DNA of 64,000 bases from Carettochelys insculpta. Lineage: Eukaryota; Chordata; Testudines; Carettochelyidae. Below the pieces are notes generated by a model that did not search any database, was not told where the DNA came from, and saw only the letters and a program-made list of their open reading frames with translations. This document shows positions 47,450 to 58,706 of this stretch, piece by piece. The stretch lies in assembly GCF_033958435.1 (NCBI RefSeq), contig NC_134138.1, positions 6,460,001 through 6,524,000 of the forward strand. Direction: 5' to 3'. The first letter of the stretch is position 1. The number at the start of each line of letters is the position of its first letter. Both the position numbers and the translations under genes were made by a program.

Positions 47450-47552
47450 GGGAAAAAACAAGTAGTCCTGTAGCACCTTAAAGCCTAAAAATTTATTTAT
47501 TCTTTAAAAGGTGCTACAGGACTGGGAAACTACAGACTAACACAACTATCCT
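47450..47552. mobile_element. Mini Penelope-like foldback with 8-bp target duplication
   Basis: A 103-bp insertion. The left arm (AGTCCTGTAGCACCTTAAAG) and right arm (TTTAAAAGGTGCTACAGGACT) fold back over an A/T loop, then 'ctacagactaacacaactat' ends it. TCCCTTAG occurs on both sides (47442-47449 and 47553-47560). Confidence 0.85.
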
Positions 47553-47560
47553 TCCCTTAG

Positions 47561-48024
47561 CGAAGGCAGAACCAGCTATGAATTTTCTTTTTATTTTAAT
47601 TAGCTAATGCACTTTCATCTGTCTCTTTTTGCTTATAACCTCTTAAATACCACTGTTTTTGCATAATAAATTCTCTTGCTTATAATCAAGCCCAGTATAA
47701 GTAATTATTACCTAGGGTTGGCTACCACTGTGCATCTCCCTTTCACTGATAAATGAGACTTACCTGATAAGCCTCCATTGCAGATATTTTGCACAGAGAT
47801 GGATTTATTTACGGTTTTGATCCCTTTTGGTGGTTTGGTTTTCTGGGTGATGTGCCCAAGAATTGCATCCTCCCAGAGCTGAAGTAAATCAGTGCCTGCT
47901 TATAAACTCTTGAGCACTCCTCTCTCACCCATTGACTATCCCAATTGTGCATATGAGAGAACAGCTCTAGACATAAACAGGCTGATCTTTAAATGGTCAG
48001 GTTATGCAAAGGTTTGCCATAATA
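47561..48024. other. No feature recognised
   Basis: AT-rich spacer; nothing recognised. Confidence 0.45.
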
Positions 48025-49058
48025 ATGAGGACAACCATATTTGGTCAGACTAAAGATACATCTAGCCCAGTAGCCTGTCTTCTCAGTGGCCAAGTGCTTC
48101 AGGGGGAATAAACAGAATAGAATCATTAAGTGATCCATCCCCTGTCAACCATTCCTAGCTTGTGGCAAACAGAGGCCAGGGACAGCATTCCTGCCAACAG
48201 CCATTGATGGACCTTGTCATGAATGAGTGCAGAGAAGGGGTTAATCTTCCTGATGTAATCTGAATCTCAGGTGAGCCAATAGGAGTGAAGTAGCTTTGTT
48301 TAAACTGAGAACAGTTGCAACTTTCAGGTCTCTCTTTTCTATGGACCAGCAGAGAGATGTCTCCCAGGCATTCAGAAATATATGGACTGACTCAAAATCA
48401 GCCAAAGAGGTGTAAGTAAAAGAGAAGTGTCTTGTTAGACGTGATCAGGTTATGCTTATTTTGAATTCAGGTGGACTGGCTGCTCTCTTCTCTTTTGTGT
48501 TGTTGTTTGACTTAATGTTTTTCCCCCTGTAACTTTTAAGCTAAATCCCAAGGAAATATCTTTCTCTATGTGCAACCCTGATTTACTTTTCTCTTGTTTT
48601 GTGAATAAGCCACTGTTTATAAGCAACTGAGTTGATCCCGTGTCCTAAGGAGCATCTGTCTGCATCCATTGGCCATAGCTATCAGGTTACAGCTTGTTTT
48701 GGTTCTCAAGCTGGTGGTGGAGGGGTGATCAAGGCTGAAATTTTACCCCCAGGGGCATTCCTCAGAATGCCTGACAGGGAATAAGGGGTCTCCAGGAACC
48801 GGGATGGTCGCAGCTACCTTCCAGGATCTACATGATCTGTGACCCTGGGAAGTTTTAAAGTGAACCCTGTGTATAGGCAAGGTGTTTAAGTCTGTGGGGC
48901 CCCACTTTCTGCACTTGAAGTGTGGAGTAGGGAAGGATCCCCGACAGACCTATCCTCCATTAATTTATCTAGTTCTTTTTTTAAGCTTGGTATAGTCTTG
49001 ACTTTAAAATCATCATACGGCAAAGAATTCCACAGGTTGACTATATGCTCTGTGTAAT
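48025..49058 (-). mobile_element. CR1 LINE 3' region (antisense), split by a solo LTR
   Basis: The left part (48025-48214) has 'gtcagactaaagatacatct' and 'gatccatcccctgtcaacca'. The right part (48947-49058) continues in order with 'ctatcctccattaatttatc' and 'cacaggttgactatatgctc'. The LTR lies exactly between. It is old, and I see no similarity beyond about 49058. Confidence 0.85.
48215..48946 (+). mobile_element. Solo LTR (732 bp) with 5-bp target duplication
   Basis: Starts TGTCATGAATG and ends GATCCCCGACA, so the termini TGTC/GACA form a perfect short inverted repeat. It is flanked by GACCT on both sides (48210-48214, 48947-48951). Within the host CR1 the sequence continues seamlessly once the insert and one GACCT are removed. 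It has a CCAAT-like GAGCCAATAGGAG (48275) and an AATAAGC that may serve as poly(A) signal (about 48604), which suggests plus orientation. A 5-bp duplication fits Gypsy or some endogenous-retrovirus families. No internal region remains, so it arose by LTR-LTR recombination. Confidence 0.85.
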
Positions 49059-49059
49059 A

Positions 49060-49804
49060 GTAGATCATCAAAATGGCTGGGCGTTATATTCACTGGAAAG
49101 ATTATCACTGAAATAGAGATTAAGTTCATGTCATCTATCTTTGCCAGAGAAGAATATCCCACGGTATTTGTAACCAGGAATGGATGCAACTGACCTCTGC
49201 TGAAATGTAACACTACTTCAGGAGCAATGCTATCAAGCACAGAACAGTTTCTTTATACTAGCAGAGAGCTAACAGTACCTGTGACAGCTGGCTCACTGTA
49301 ACCTGCGCTATGGCTACCTGCCTGCTCCAGGATGAGAGATGAACAACCTGAGGTTTAAACAGCTTCAATCAACTAGATCCAAGACTCAGACATGCGTAAG
49401 ATACTAAAACTTATTTCCCCTTTTCAGTAACACTTATGCCAAGCCTTGGAAAGATTAGATTTTTTATTGCTCAGTGTTGATGAGCATTGTTTTTAATCAC
49501 ACATGCACAAACAGATGAAAAAATATTTCCATTGATAGCCAAAAATTTACAGATTGAGAATTTAACAGAGTTTGATGTAAGGGTGTTTACTCTGTATATT
49601 TTGACGTGTGATGTTGACAATTTGTATTTTAAATGGTTATCAAGTTTTTACCTTTTTTAATATGAATTATTGTCATGAAATAGGTGCCTGACATCCCACT
49701 ACTGCATGATACCCCATAATTTTCCACAGCTGTGAGAATTTAAAATCAATATCAATATTATCCAGCTAAAAGTCAAGCTCTGCCACACTTGCTTTGGTAT
49801 GGGG
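49060..49804. other. No feature recognised
   Basis: AT-rich sequence with no supported gene or named repeat. Confidence 0.45.
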
Positions 49805-50246
49805 AAAAAAAGTCAGAAAAGGGTAACAAAAATGATTAGGGATTTGGAACAACTGCCATTTGAGGAGAGATTTAAAAGACTGGGACTTTTCAGCTTAGTC
49901 TCCTCTTTTCTAAGGGAGGGATATGACAGAGATCTATAAAATTGTGACTGGTGTACAGAAGTAAATAAGGAAACCTTATTTGTTCCCATAACAAGAAGTA
50001 GAAGCCACAAAATGAAAATGGGTAGCAGTCAACCAACAAAAGAAACTATTTCTTCACACAATGTACAATCAACCTGTGAAACTCCTTTCCAGAGCATGTG
50101 GTGAAGGCCAGGACTGTACTGTACCAAGGTTAAAAAAAAAAGAAGTGGATAGATTCAAGGAGAATAGGTCCAGCCATGGCTGTTAGCCAGGATGGGTAGG
50201 AATAGTGTCCCCAGCCTCTGCTTGTCAGAAGTTGGAAACAGACAAC

Positions 50247-50562
50247 AGGACATTTAGATATTGGCATAGAAAGTACGCTTAAGTTTGCAGATGATACCAA
50301 GATGGGAGGGGTTGCAACTGCTTTGGAGGATAGGGTCATAATTCAAATTGATCCGGATAAATTGGAGAAATGGGCTGAGGTAAACAGGATGAAGTTTAAT
50401 AAGGACAAATGCAAAGTGCTCCACATGGGAAGGAACAGTCAGTTTCACACATACAGAAGGGGGAGAGACTGTCTCGGAATGACTACAGCAGAAAGGGATC
50501 TAGGGGTTATCGTGGACCACAAGCTAAATATGAGTCAACAGTGCTGTTGCCAAAAAAAAAAA

Positions 50563-50599
<37 letters not shown>

Positions 50600-51222
50600 C
50601 CCACAACATGATTCTGGGATGCATTAACAGGTGTGTTGTGAACAAGACACAAGGAGTCATTCTTCTGTTCTACTCTGCACTGGTTAGGCCTCAGCTGGAG
50701 TATTGTGCCCAGTTCTGGGCACCACAGTTCAAGAAAGATGTGGAGAAATTAGAGAGGGTCCAGAAAAGAGAGTAACAAGAATGATTAAAGGTCTAGAGAA
50801 TGTGACTTACAAAGAAAGGCTGAAAGAATTGGGGTTGTTTAGTTTGGAAAAGAGAAGATTTAGGGGAGACATGATAGCGGTTTTTCAGGTATTTAAAAGG
50901 GTGTCATAAGGAGGAGGGAGAAACCTTGTTCTTTTTGGCCTCTGGAGGATAGAACAAGAAGCAATGGACTTAAACTGCAGCAAGGGAGGTTTAGGTTGGA
51001 CATTAGGAAAAAGTTCCTAACTGTCAGGGTGGTCAAACACTGGAATAAATTGCCAAGGGAGGTTGTGGAATCTCCGTCACTGGAGATATTTAAGAACAGG
51101 TTAGATAGATGTCTATCAGGGATGGTTTAGACAGTACTTGGTCCTGCCATTGGGGCAGGAGGCTGGACTTGATGGCCTCTCAAGGTCCCTTCCAGTCCTA
51201 GTATTCTATGATTCTATGACAT
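50247..51222 (+). mobile_element. CR1 LINE 3' half, inserted in an older CR1
   Basis: Begins in RT just before the catalytic box, which is intact here (KFADDTKMGG, FADD at 50284-50295). It continues through MKFNKDKCKVLHMG, ERDLGVIVDHKLN, RPQLEYCAQFWAP and a terminal [14 protein letters not shown] block to 'tattctatgattctatga'. Frames at 50302-50775 and 50703-50909 are remnants of one protein, broken by a few indels. It is the best preserved CR1 coding piece in the window. Confidence 0.9.
50552..50600 (+). repeat. A-run plus (CA)n microsatellite inside CR1
   Basis: An A-run passes into (CA)n and a C-run, replacing part of the CR1 coding sequence between KLNMSQQ and MILGCINR. The host frame is kept through it by chance (poly-Lys then Thr-His). 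Confidence 0.9.
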
Positions 51223-51569
51223 AGGTGCCCCAGAAGGAACAAACAGAATCAAGTGATCTATCATTGGCCACAGTCAGAAGACACGATATTGGGCTAGATG
51301 AACCTTTGGTGAGAGTCAGTGTGGCTGTTTTTAGGTAAGTCTGATCTGTCTCTGGAGCACGTAGTTTAAACTCGTATCCGTAAGCTTTCCCAGAATTTGA
51401 CATCTTTCTGACAGGGCTTACAACCTGGCTGAATTGTCTTAATTTGCACTCACTGTTTTTGATTCCAATGGACCCCAATTACACTGTAGGTGGTTGCAAT
51501 ACTGGTCACATTTCCCCACACTCACCCTCGTAGAGAAGTTACATCAATCCCAACCCACCATAACACAAA

Positions 51570-52015
51570 CTTTATTAAGGACATGTCTGCACTACCAACC
51601 AAATCGATGGGCAGTGGGGGCGGGTTTGCTTTATGTCATCTAACATATCTAACAGTGGCAGACCTGAGTCATTGGCAGGAGGGACTGAACATGGGACATT
51701 AAGCCATAGACCTCTTGCACATGAGCTAAAAGCCAAGCAGCTCTTAGCTAAGGCTGTAGAGCAAACTTCACTCTCCTTAGTGGTCTCAGAGCTTTTGGGT
51801 TACATATAGATGACATACTGACTCCTGAGTACTCCATCGACTCCAGTACTCTGACAGAACAAGAAGCACAAACAGAGTTGGCAGAAAGGTATGTGCTATC
51901 TACTCACCAGAGAAGACACTGCAGTAAACAGATCTAAGAACCACTGCTTCAACTACGCAAAAGCTGCGTAATTTAAAATCGATGGCTGCGATACTGTAGA
52001 CTAGGCCAACGGCTT
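51570..52015. mobile_element. MITE, probably carrying a SINE
   Basis: The left end 'ggacatgtctgcactaccaa' and the right end (opposite strand) 'ggcctagtctacagtatcgc' are a worn TCTACAC-type TIR pair, each followed by an ATCGAT. The interior (51650-51780) looks like an inserted tRNA-derived sequence. Confidence 0.5.
51655..51770 (-). mobile_element. Possible tRNA-derived SINE (antisense)
   Basis: On the minus strand TGGCTTTTAGCTCATG (A-box-like, 51743-51728) is followed about 35 bases later by CATGTTCAGTCCCTCC (B-box-like). The spacing suits a tRNA-derived head. Box matches are imperfect and the SINE family is unknown to me. Confidence 0.4.
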
Positions 52016-54095
52016 TCAAATAGGGCACAAAATTGACATCTGTCATAGGGCCCCCATCACATACTTGCTTTAAAATATGTTAGGTCAAAAGTGATTCTGC
52101 TGTTTTATTATTCTTCTTAGAGCCTTTTTTCTACTTCAGCCCCCATTTCACTGTGAATCACTTCCACCAGTCCATTATCGAAAGCAAAAAAGTTTCCCAG
52201 GGGGCAGGCCACAAACACAACAACAGTCAAAGCTTAGTGTCCTAGCCACATTTTCCCCCCTCTTGAAAATAGAGTAAATATGCCTTGATATTTAGATTTT
52301 GAATTAGAAACATTATAAAACCAGAACAGATGCTAAAATTGTTCCCTAGGGCACTCATACATGCAATGTACAAGCCACACCCTGCTCTTAAACGGATTTG
52401 AATGAAGAGGTTGACAGAGGTTGTTCTAGCACTGAGCATCTACACTATGATCCAGATTACTCAAGGTGACATTAAGGAGATATTAGATATGCAAAACTAA
52501 AAAGGCTTCTAAACGAATGCAGACTTGACATAGTCATTTGCAATTTTTCAACCTTGAAAGTGATACTATGGAGAGGTATGACAGATTCAACAACATCATT
52601 TCAAAGAGTGCAAGGAAAGCAGGGAAATAGAGCTAAGAACTCTCTGCGAGATTCTTGTTTTTTAGGACAACAAATTCTATTGAAGGTGGAAAAAAAGAAA
52701 ATCTCATGGAGACTCTACCCATATTCCACCCTGTTAACAATCTTTCAATTAACACAGATATTTGTCATGAAGTTAGTGCTTCCATCCTCTCGTCCCCTGA
52801 TCAGTTCTGATACTCGCCAGAGAAGCGGGTTGGATAGGATATGCCAACAGAGGCAGAGGGGCCCATGACTTTTAAAAGGGATTCTATTACAGCTGAGAGC
52901 ATAAGAAATTCTCTTCTAACCTATCGAGATAAGGTCATCAAGCTAGGCTTTTATATACCAAGCCTATCACTATCAGGTATTTATTTCACTGATCATATAC
53001 AATGGAGGAGAGCAGGGGGCACCTACTTCACATGCACCCAAAGGCAGATTTTAGTTTGACCTCAAGGAAGGATAAAGGAAAGGATTTCCGCAAATTTGTG
53101 AAGATGAGAAAAAGCTCTCAGCTCCTCCAAGGGGGTGGATTTCTGCATGCATGCAGGAAGCTTATACAACAACGGCAATCAGCGAGGGGGCCTATCAAGT
53201 GGCCAGTCTAGTTCCTGAAGAAGGGCTTGTGGAACTTTAGTGACATTAAACGTGGCTCATGTGCTATATGCCCTATCAGACTAGCTTGGGCTGTAATTTC
53301 AGAGTTCAGGAGGATTGAGCCAGGTCAAGATTTAGATGGAAGGAGAACAACATCCAAGATGCAATGAGAAGTGAGCCCAGCAATTTAACAAAGTAGCTCT
53401 CTTCCTTCTGAAGCTGCTCAGAACTCAGTGCCTCCCAACCCCACCTACTGTTTCACGTGGGCAACATGCTGCTGTTTTGTTTTGTTTTGTTTTTTTTTAA
53501 AGAAACAAAGACAAAACTAGTAGCAGTCATTTGTCATTAAAGACATCTCCTCTCCTAAGAGCAGCAAAACGTTCTAGACAAACTCTGATATGAATAAATA
53601 GCATCTGGAAGCCTGAATTCCCCTGTTTAAAATATAGCAATTTTGATTTCCAATCCTAAACACTGGTCTGGAGTAATAGCTGCTATTTTCCACCCCAGAA
53701 ATGGCTGTATTTTACTAAGTAAAGCACTTCTTCATGCTACCTGCCTACAACATATGAAATGCTTTCAAGGGATACTACGGAAATCAATAAAATAATATAC
53801 TCACAAGGTTAGCAACATTTCTAGATGGTGAAAAGGTTGGATTTCCAAACACGTTGCCTGTGCAAGTCATTTACATTCAAGCAGAGTACGGAGCAAATAG
53901 ATCAATAACAATGCAATGAAGCAAAAAGAGAAACGTCATCACCTCAAAAAAGGCAGACCAGAGACCACGTGCATCTGACAGCAGGAAAATGGACAGGGAC
54001 TCACGTTTGTTTTCTACATATGCTACATTGCAATGTTTTATTTTAGCTTAAAATGCACGAGTTTCCTCATAATGCTTACCAGAAGAGCTAAGGAA
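52016..54095. other. Presumed intron, no repeat recognised
   Basis: No gene supported. A 53-nt minus-strand decoy exon (53805-53857) has good sites but stops in the phase needed to follow exon 1. A T-run lies at 53490-53500. Confidence 0.45.
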
Positions 54096-54097
54096 AC

Positions 54098-54300
54098 ATG
54101 ACCTCGTGGTTATGGCCAAAGACTGTCCAAAGACCTGGATTCTATTTCTGGCTCTGCTCTGTAATTCTTGTGTGACCTTAGACAGGTCATTCTCACTGTG
54201 ACTATTTCCCCATGTGTAAAATGGGAGTAATAAGAGTATCTGGAATTTGAATGAGTGTTCGTGAGAGGCACTGAAAGCCTCAGATGAAAGATGCCAGAAA
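54098..54300 (+). mobile_element. MIR SINE
   Basis: The clear MIR order: 'ggattctatttctggctctg', 'cttgtgtgaccttagacagg', 'tttccccatgtgtaaaatgg' and 'gagaggcactgaaagcctca'. This is the best preserved MIR of the window. Confidence 0.85.
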
Positions 54301-55027
54301 GGCACAAAGCATTAAAAGTTACAAGAATTTATTGTTGGATAAGATTTTTCTGAAACGTCAAATCCCTTTTGCTCTTACTGATGGAATATCCCTTCTATGT
54401 CTTTTGCCTCCTAAGAAAGAGTGTTGCTTGTGGGCACCGTACAATTCTGTATTCATAGGTTTGCTGCCCATACACCAATCAGTTCAAGCTGAACTGTACA
54501 CAGTTATTCATTGGGAGTTGGCGGACGTATCTTCCCTTCAATAGAGTATTAACCCCCCCACATCCTCAATCAGGTCTCTCTCTACCACCAAACCGTACTT
54601 GGAAATCTGCAATAATGAAAGAGCGAATGATTCAGAAGTCAAGAAATAGCTCTGCTCTGCACCAAAAATAAATACCAATCAGTGTTGAATTCAAGAACAA
54701 AACTTTCTGGATCATACAGTGTGTAAAATACAACAAGCATAGCCTTCTCATTCTGACAGTCTATTTCAGGCTTCGTTTGCCACAGGTTTTAGGAGATGTT
54801 AACCAACAATCAAAAACTGTCTCTGTCTCATGTTAAAAGAAGTAGGTTTTTTTTTTTAAATGCCACTGGTTTTCTATACCTTATAATTAATGAGCCAACA
54901 CTGCTCATTTGCCTCATTTTTTTAAAATCAAACTAGAAATTAGCAAAGTTTCCATATTGAGGGTATAGACAAGAGATCCAGACTGCTATTTTGTGGCTGT
55001 AAAGTAGGAGGAATTTAGACCCTTAAG
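54301..55027. other. No gene seen
   Basis: An 86-codon plus frame (54284-54544) has no motif or splice support. The rest is AT-rich. Confidence 0.45.
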
Positions 55028-55265
55028 GAACTGAATCACAGAATACTATGGCTGGAAGGGACCTCAGGAGGTCACTGAGTCCAGCCCGCTGCCTAAAGCA
55101 GGATCAACCTTATCTAAATCATCCCAGCCATGGCTTTGTCAAGCCAGGACTTAAAAACGTCTAGGGATGGAGATTCCACCACCTCTCTAGGTAACGTATT
55201 CCAGTAGGTCACCACCCTCCTGGTGAAATAGATTTTCCTAATATGCAACCTATACCTCCCCCCTT
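55028..55265 (-). mobile_element. CR1 3' end (antisense)
   Basis: 'atcacagaatactatggctg', 'agggacctcaggaggtcact', 'gatggagattccaccacctc' and 'tgaaatagattttcctaata' form the antisense 3' end, of a different CR1 subfamily from the 42-kb copies ('aagcaggatcaacc'). Confidence 0.85.
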
Positions 55266-57045
55266 GATGCACCCATTGGAACTAGGAAGCCTGCCTGCTC
55301 AGCATAACATCCCCTTGAGTAAGGGAGGCTTTCTGGAACCACTAGGAAGAGGTCTGAATATGAGAAACCAAGAGCCACCTAGTTAGATATCTGGGGGGGC
55401 GGGGGGGGAGCTTAACAGCCTCTAGGCTAGCTAGCAGCTGATATCTAAGAGTAGAGCCCCCAACTGGAATATCTCAAGAGAAAAATATAAGAGCATGTAG
55501 CACTGCTCTCATTTGTAATACACTGAGGTTAGAAAAGCAAGTCAGGTTCAGCTGACTGAGCAAAAAGCTGATAAACTCTGCAAACAGGGGTTGTGTTGAA
55601 TTATTAGGCATAAACGTTCTTTGCAGGGGCAGCCGAGATGCCAACCAGGGCAGGGGGGAGAGTGCTAACAGATAGAGCAATTACTAAGCCCATGAGAAAC
55701 ACACGGTAGCAACAGTGGAGATGCAGTTCTTTCATTGCCAGATTGAAGCAGAAAAGGGGAAAAGGTAGAACTTTGAGAAAGCAAGAAGTTCTACAACTGC
55801 ACTCAAAAAGGAACAACTATTTTAAAGGGCAGGATATAGATGCTGCCTGAAAAATACTCAAGTGGTGCCACTTAGAACCTCAATTAGTCTTATCCCAGTT
55901 GCCAAGAAAGCAAGTAGGGGATTAAAAATAGCCATCCTGGATTAGCAGCAAAATGAAAAGGGTATTACAGCAGAAATCGCTCAAGAAGAGATGGAAGAGG
56001 CAAAGGAGAAGTCTAAGTTCAATGAGTTATCTAGAGCATGTAAGGTAATAATCACTGAAGCAAAAAAGGGCAAGAGGGAGAGCATCATTGCTGAAGAGAG
56101 GAATAACAAATGTTTTAAACAGTCTAACGGTTAATGTAGGATCATTTCAGAACTTAAGCAGAGGAAAACCTCATCAAGAGACATGGAGGAGGGGACAACA
56201 AAGTTTTCTACAACAAATATGTTGTAAGAATGCATGGGATGCTACTATTATTGTACAGTGATTACAAACAAACTCTTACGCCTCAATTAATCATGCCCCA
56301 ATGATTCAGAACCAGGGCCCAGAATGTCAGTGGAGTTGAATGTGAACTAACAACCCCACTAACAAATGTTTGTTTTACACCTGGGTTAGCCTGGGCACTT
56401 GAATTTTTTTTTAAACATTCTATCAGCTTTGTTGTTTTTAAAATACTACACATCACCACCTTTGTATGCAGTCACCTCAGAAGGTAAATGGTACCTTCCC
56501 CTTGCAAAAAGGGAATCGGCACAAGCCAACAAGCGTGCAGTTTTACAGTTGGTAAAATCATAGCAAGACTAACAGAATTGGTAATCAAAACCCATATGAC
56601 GGTTCATAAAATAAATCAACCCAAACCAAGGTACTTGCTGATGAAGATGCCACCTATGCTATAAGTTAAACTTGGGGGAAAAAAAATCCCTACAGAGAGG
56701 CCAAAAAACTTTTGAACCAGTAGGCCAAAAAGTAAATAACCTAATCGGGATTGAAGCATCTTACCTTAGGCAGGCTAGTTTGGAAGTTTCAGGCACGAAT
56801 TCTTAGATTGGCCAGTCTGAACACATGAATAGGATAGTTTAATATAAGAACATATCTTTGTAAATATTTGACAGCTCTGAATGGAGAGAATTCACCAGTG
56901 TCTTGAGTTGAGGCTGTTCATTTGGTCAAATTTCTACAGCAGGAATGTAACTGTGGAATGAGTATGTTAGTACTTGGTGCTACTCCAGCACTAAGGATTT
57001 CAAAAGATCAAATATTTGCTTAATTATATGCATCCCAGTAAGGTA
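55266..57045. other. Mostly unclassified; a worn LINE-like patch
   Basis: The G-run at 55392-55410 and the lysine/glutamate-rich plus-strand patch at 55910-56230 recall the poorly conserved middle of a CR1-type ORF, but no motif confirms it. No gene is called. Confidence 0.4.
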
Positions 57046-57049
57046 GGCC

Positions 57050-57175
57050 ATGCTCATTACAGACATTTTACAGCCAGAAACTAGTACCACAGAGAGTTTA
57101 AATGATTTGTCCAAAGGCAGAGTAAGTCAGTGATAAAAAGGACAGCATTTAAGAATTCCAAATCCCAGTCCCCTA
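57050..57175 (-). mobile_element. MIR SINE (antisense)
   Basis: Antisense MIR blocks: 'cattttacagccagaaacta', 'gtttaaatgatttgtccaaa', 'gcagagtaagtcagtgataa'. It is cut at its left side (in plus orientation at its right) by the TIR element at 57178. Confidence 0.7.
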
Positions 57176-57177
57176 GG

Positions 57178-57890
57178 GCTGCGTCTACACGTGCACGCTA
57201 CTTCGAAGTAGCGGCAGTAACTTCGAAATAGTGCCCGTCACGTCTACACGTGTTGGGCGCTATTTCGAAGTTGAAATCGACGTTAGGTGGCGAGACGTCG
57301 AAGTCGCTAACCCCATGAGCGGATGGGAATAGCGCCCTACTTCGACGTTCAACATCGAAGTAGGGACGTGTAGACGATCCGCGTCCCGCAACATCGAAAT
57401 AGCGGGGTCCTCCATGGCGGCCATCAGCTGGGGGGTTGAGAGATACTCTCTCTCCAGCCCTTGTGGGGCTCTGTGGTCACCGTGGGCAGCAGCCCTTAGC
57501 CCAGGGCTTCTGGCTGCTGCTGCTGCAGCTGGGGGTCCGTGCTGCATATACAGGGTCTGCAACTAGTTGTTGGCTCTGTGTATCTTGCACTGTTTAATGA
57601 AAGTGTGTCTGGGAGGGGCCCTTTAAGGGAGCGGCTTGCTGTTGAGTCCGCCCCGTGACCCTGTCTGCAGCTGTGCCTGGCTCCCTTATTTCGATGTGTG
57701 CTACTTTGGCGTGTAGACGTTCCCTCGCTGTGCCTATTTCGATGTTGGGCTGAGCAACGTCGAAGTTGAACATCGACGTTGCCAGCCCTGGAGGACGTGT
57801 AGACGTTATTCATCGAAATAGCCTATTTCGATGTCGCAACATCGAAATAAGTTATTTCGAAGTTGGGTGCACGTGTAGACGTAGCCTAAC
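57178..57890. mobile_element. TIR element packed with TTCGAA and CGTCTACACG palindromes
   Basis: About 713 bp. The left terminus GGGCTGCGTCTACACGTGCAC pairs with the right terminus, read on the other strand as GGCTACGTCTACACGTGCAC; TA flanks both ends. CGTCTACACG or its complement recurs at about 57183, 57241, 57366, 57710, 57797 and 57874. Paired (T/A)TTCGAA(G/A)T and ATCGAAAT units fill both sub-terminal zones (57195-57400 and 57680-57865). The centre (57405-57680) is ordinary GC-rich sequence. There is no transposase. The frames inside (57260-57562, 57496-57813) follow from the repeats. The superfamily is unresolved (TA or TWA target). Confidence 0.75.
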
Positions 57891-58304
57891 AGAGCTGCTC
57901 CCCAATTTATTGATTGAAGTTTTTGTTTCCAACATCCAATCTAAACAATTTAAATGGGTCAGCACCATATCAATTACAGATGAAAGAGAACACCAGGAAT
58001 AGGTCCTGGCAGCCCATCTTCCTACTAAGGAGGACAGGATGGTTAGATATTGGAACTTTTATGTGTAGACTATAAAGCGTGCAAAAGGCAGGGCACCCCC
58101 CTACAGCAGTGGTGGAAAACATCAGAGCCAAGCAATTGTCATTATCAGGAAGGTGCTTCTCGACAAGTAGCCCAGATTTCCCTTTTCTTGTTAGTTATAG
58201 TTCTGGTTCCCAAAAGTACCAGGGGAATGGGCATGAGAAACTACAAAAGGGCTGATGGACTCTAGGAAGAGCAAATATCAGGGCTGCTGACCTACTCGCT
58301 AGGC
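57891..58304. other. No feature recognised
   Basis: Short spacer between two TIR elements; no gene supported. Confidence 0.45.
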
Positions 58305-58706
58305 CCTGGCTTCATCTACACTGGAGGGTTTCATCGACAAAACTCATGGAGCATCTACGCACAAGATGTGTTTTGTTGACAGTCTGTAGACAAAACTCAG
58401 CACTTTCACCAATGACGTTCTGCCTCTCCACCGTGAGGAATAACACCTTTGTTGACAGTTTGTGTCAACTAAAAAGCCACATAGATGCCGCAGGGGGCCC
58501 TGTCAACCGGCAGAGCTTCCAGGTCCCCAGGCAGCCCTGTCTTCTGTACTTCCGGTTGGCCATTCTGTCCAGCCGCTCTCTGTCAGAGGAGATCACTCTT
58601 TCAATCCGCTTGTGTGTGGGCCCACTCAGTCGAGGGAAGTTTTGCCAGAAGAGATCTTCCGACAGTAACTTCTGTGGACAGAATGCTGTAGTGTAGACGC
58701 AGCTCC
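58305..58706. mobile_element. TIR element rich in GTTGACAG/GTCGAC units
   Basis: The left end TGGCTTCATCTACACTGG and the right end (opposite strand) AGCTGCGTCTACACTACAG are inverted termini; CTAGG lies just outside on both sides. Units such as TTTGTTGACAGT, CCTGTCAACCGG and TCCGACAG repeat inside. It shares TIR and design with the 6.2-kb element. Several overlapping frames cross it, none of them with support. Confidence 0.6.

Larger units (their letters stand above)
49805..51335 (+). mobile_element. CR1 3' region (sense), interrupted by a younger CR1
   Basis: The outer element covers 49805-50246 ('agggtaacaaaaatgattag', 'agagatctataaaattgtga') and resumes at about 51223-51335 ('gatattgggctagatgaacc', 'gtgagagtcagtgtggctgt'). 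The middle is a second CR1. The first 40 bases after the insert are inverted relative to the element (see findings). An A-run lies near 50132. Confidence 0.8.

Noticed and set aside
51655..51770. A functional tRNA gene
   Set aside because: A- and B-box-like motifs exist, but box matches are poor and no cloverleaf can be drawn, so a SINE trace is more likely.
53805..53857. 53-nt minus-strand exon-like segment with GTGAGT donor
   Set aside because: In the phase left by exon 1 it contains a TAG. A decoy or an untranslated alternative exon cannot be told apart from sequence alone.
57260..57813. Two minus-strand frames of about 100 codons
   Set aside because: They lie wholly inside the palindrome-rich TIR element and translate its repeats.
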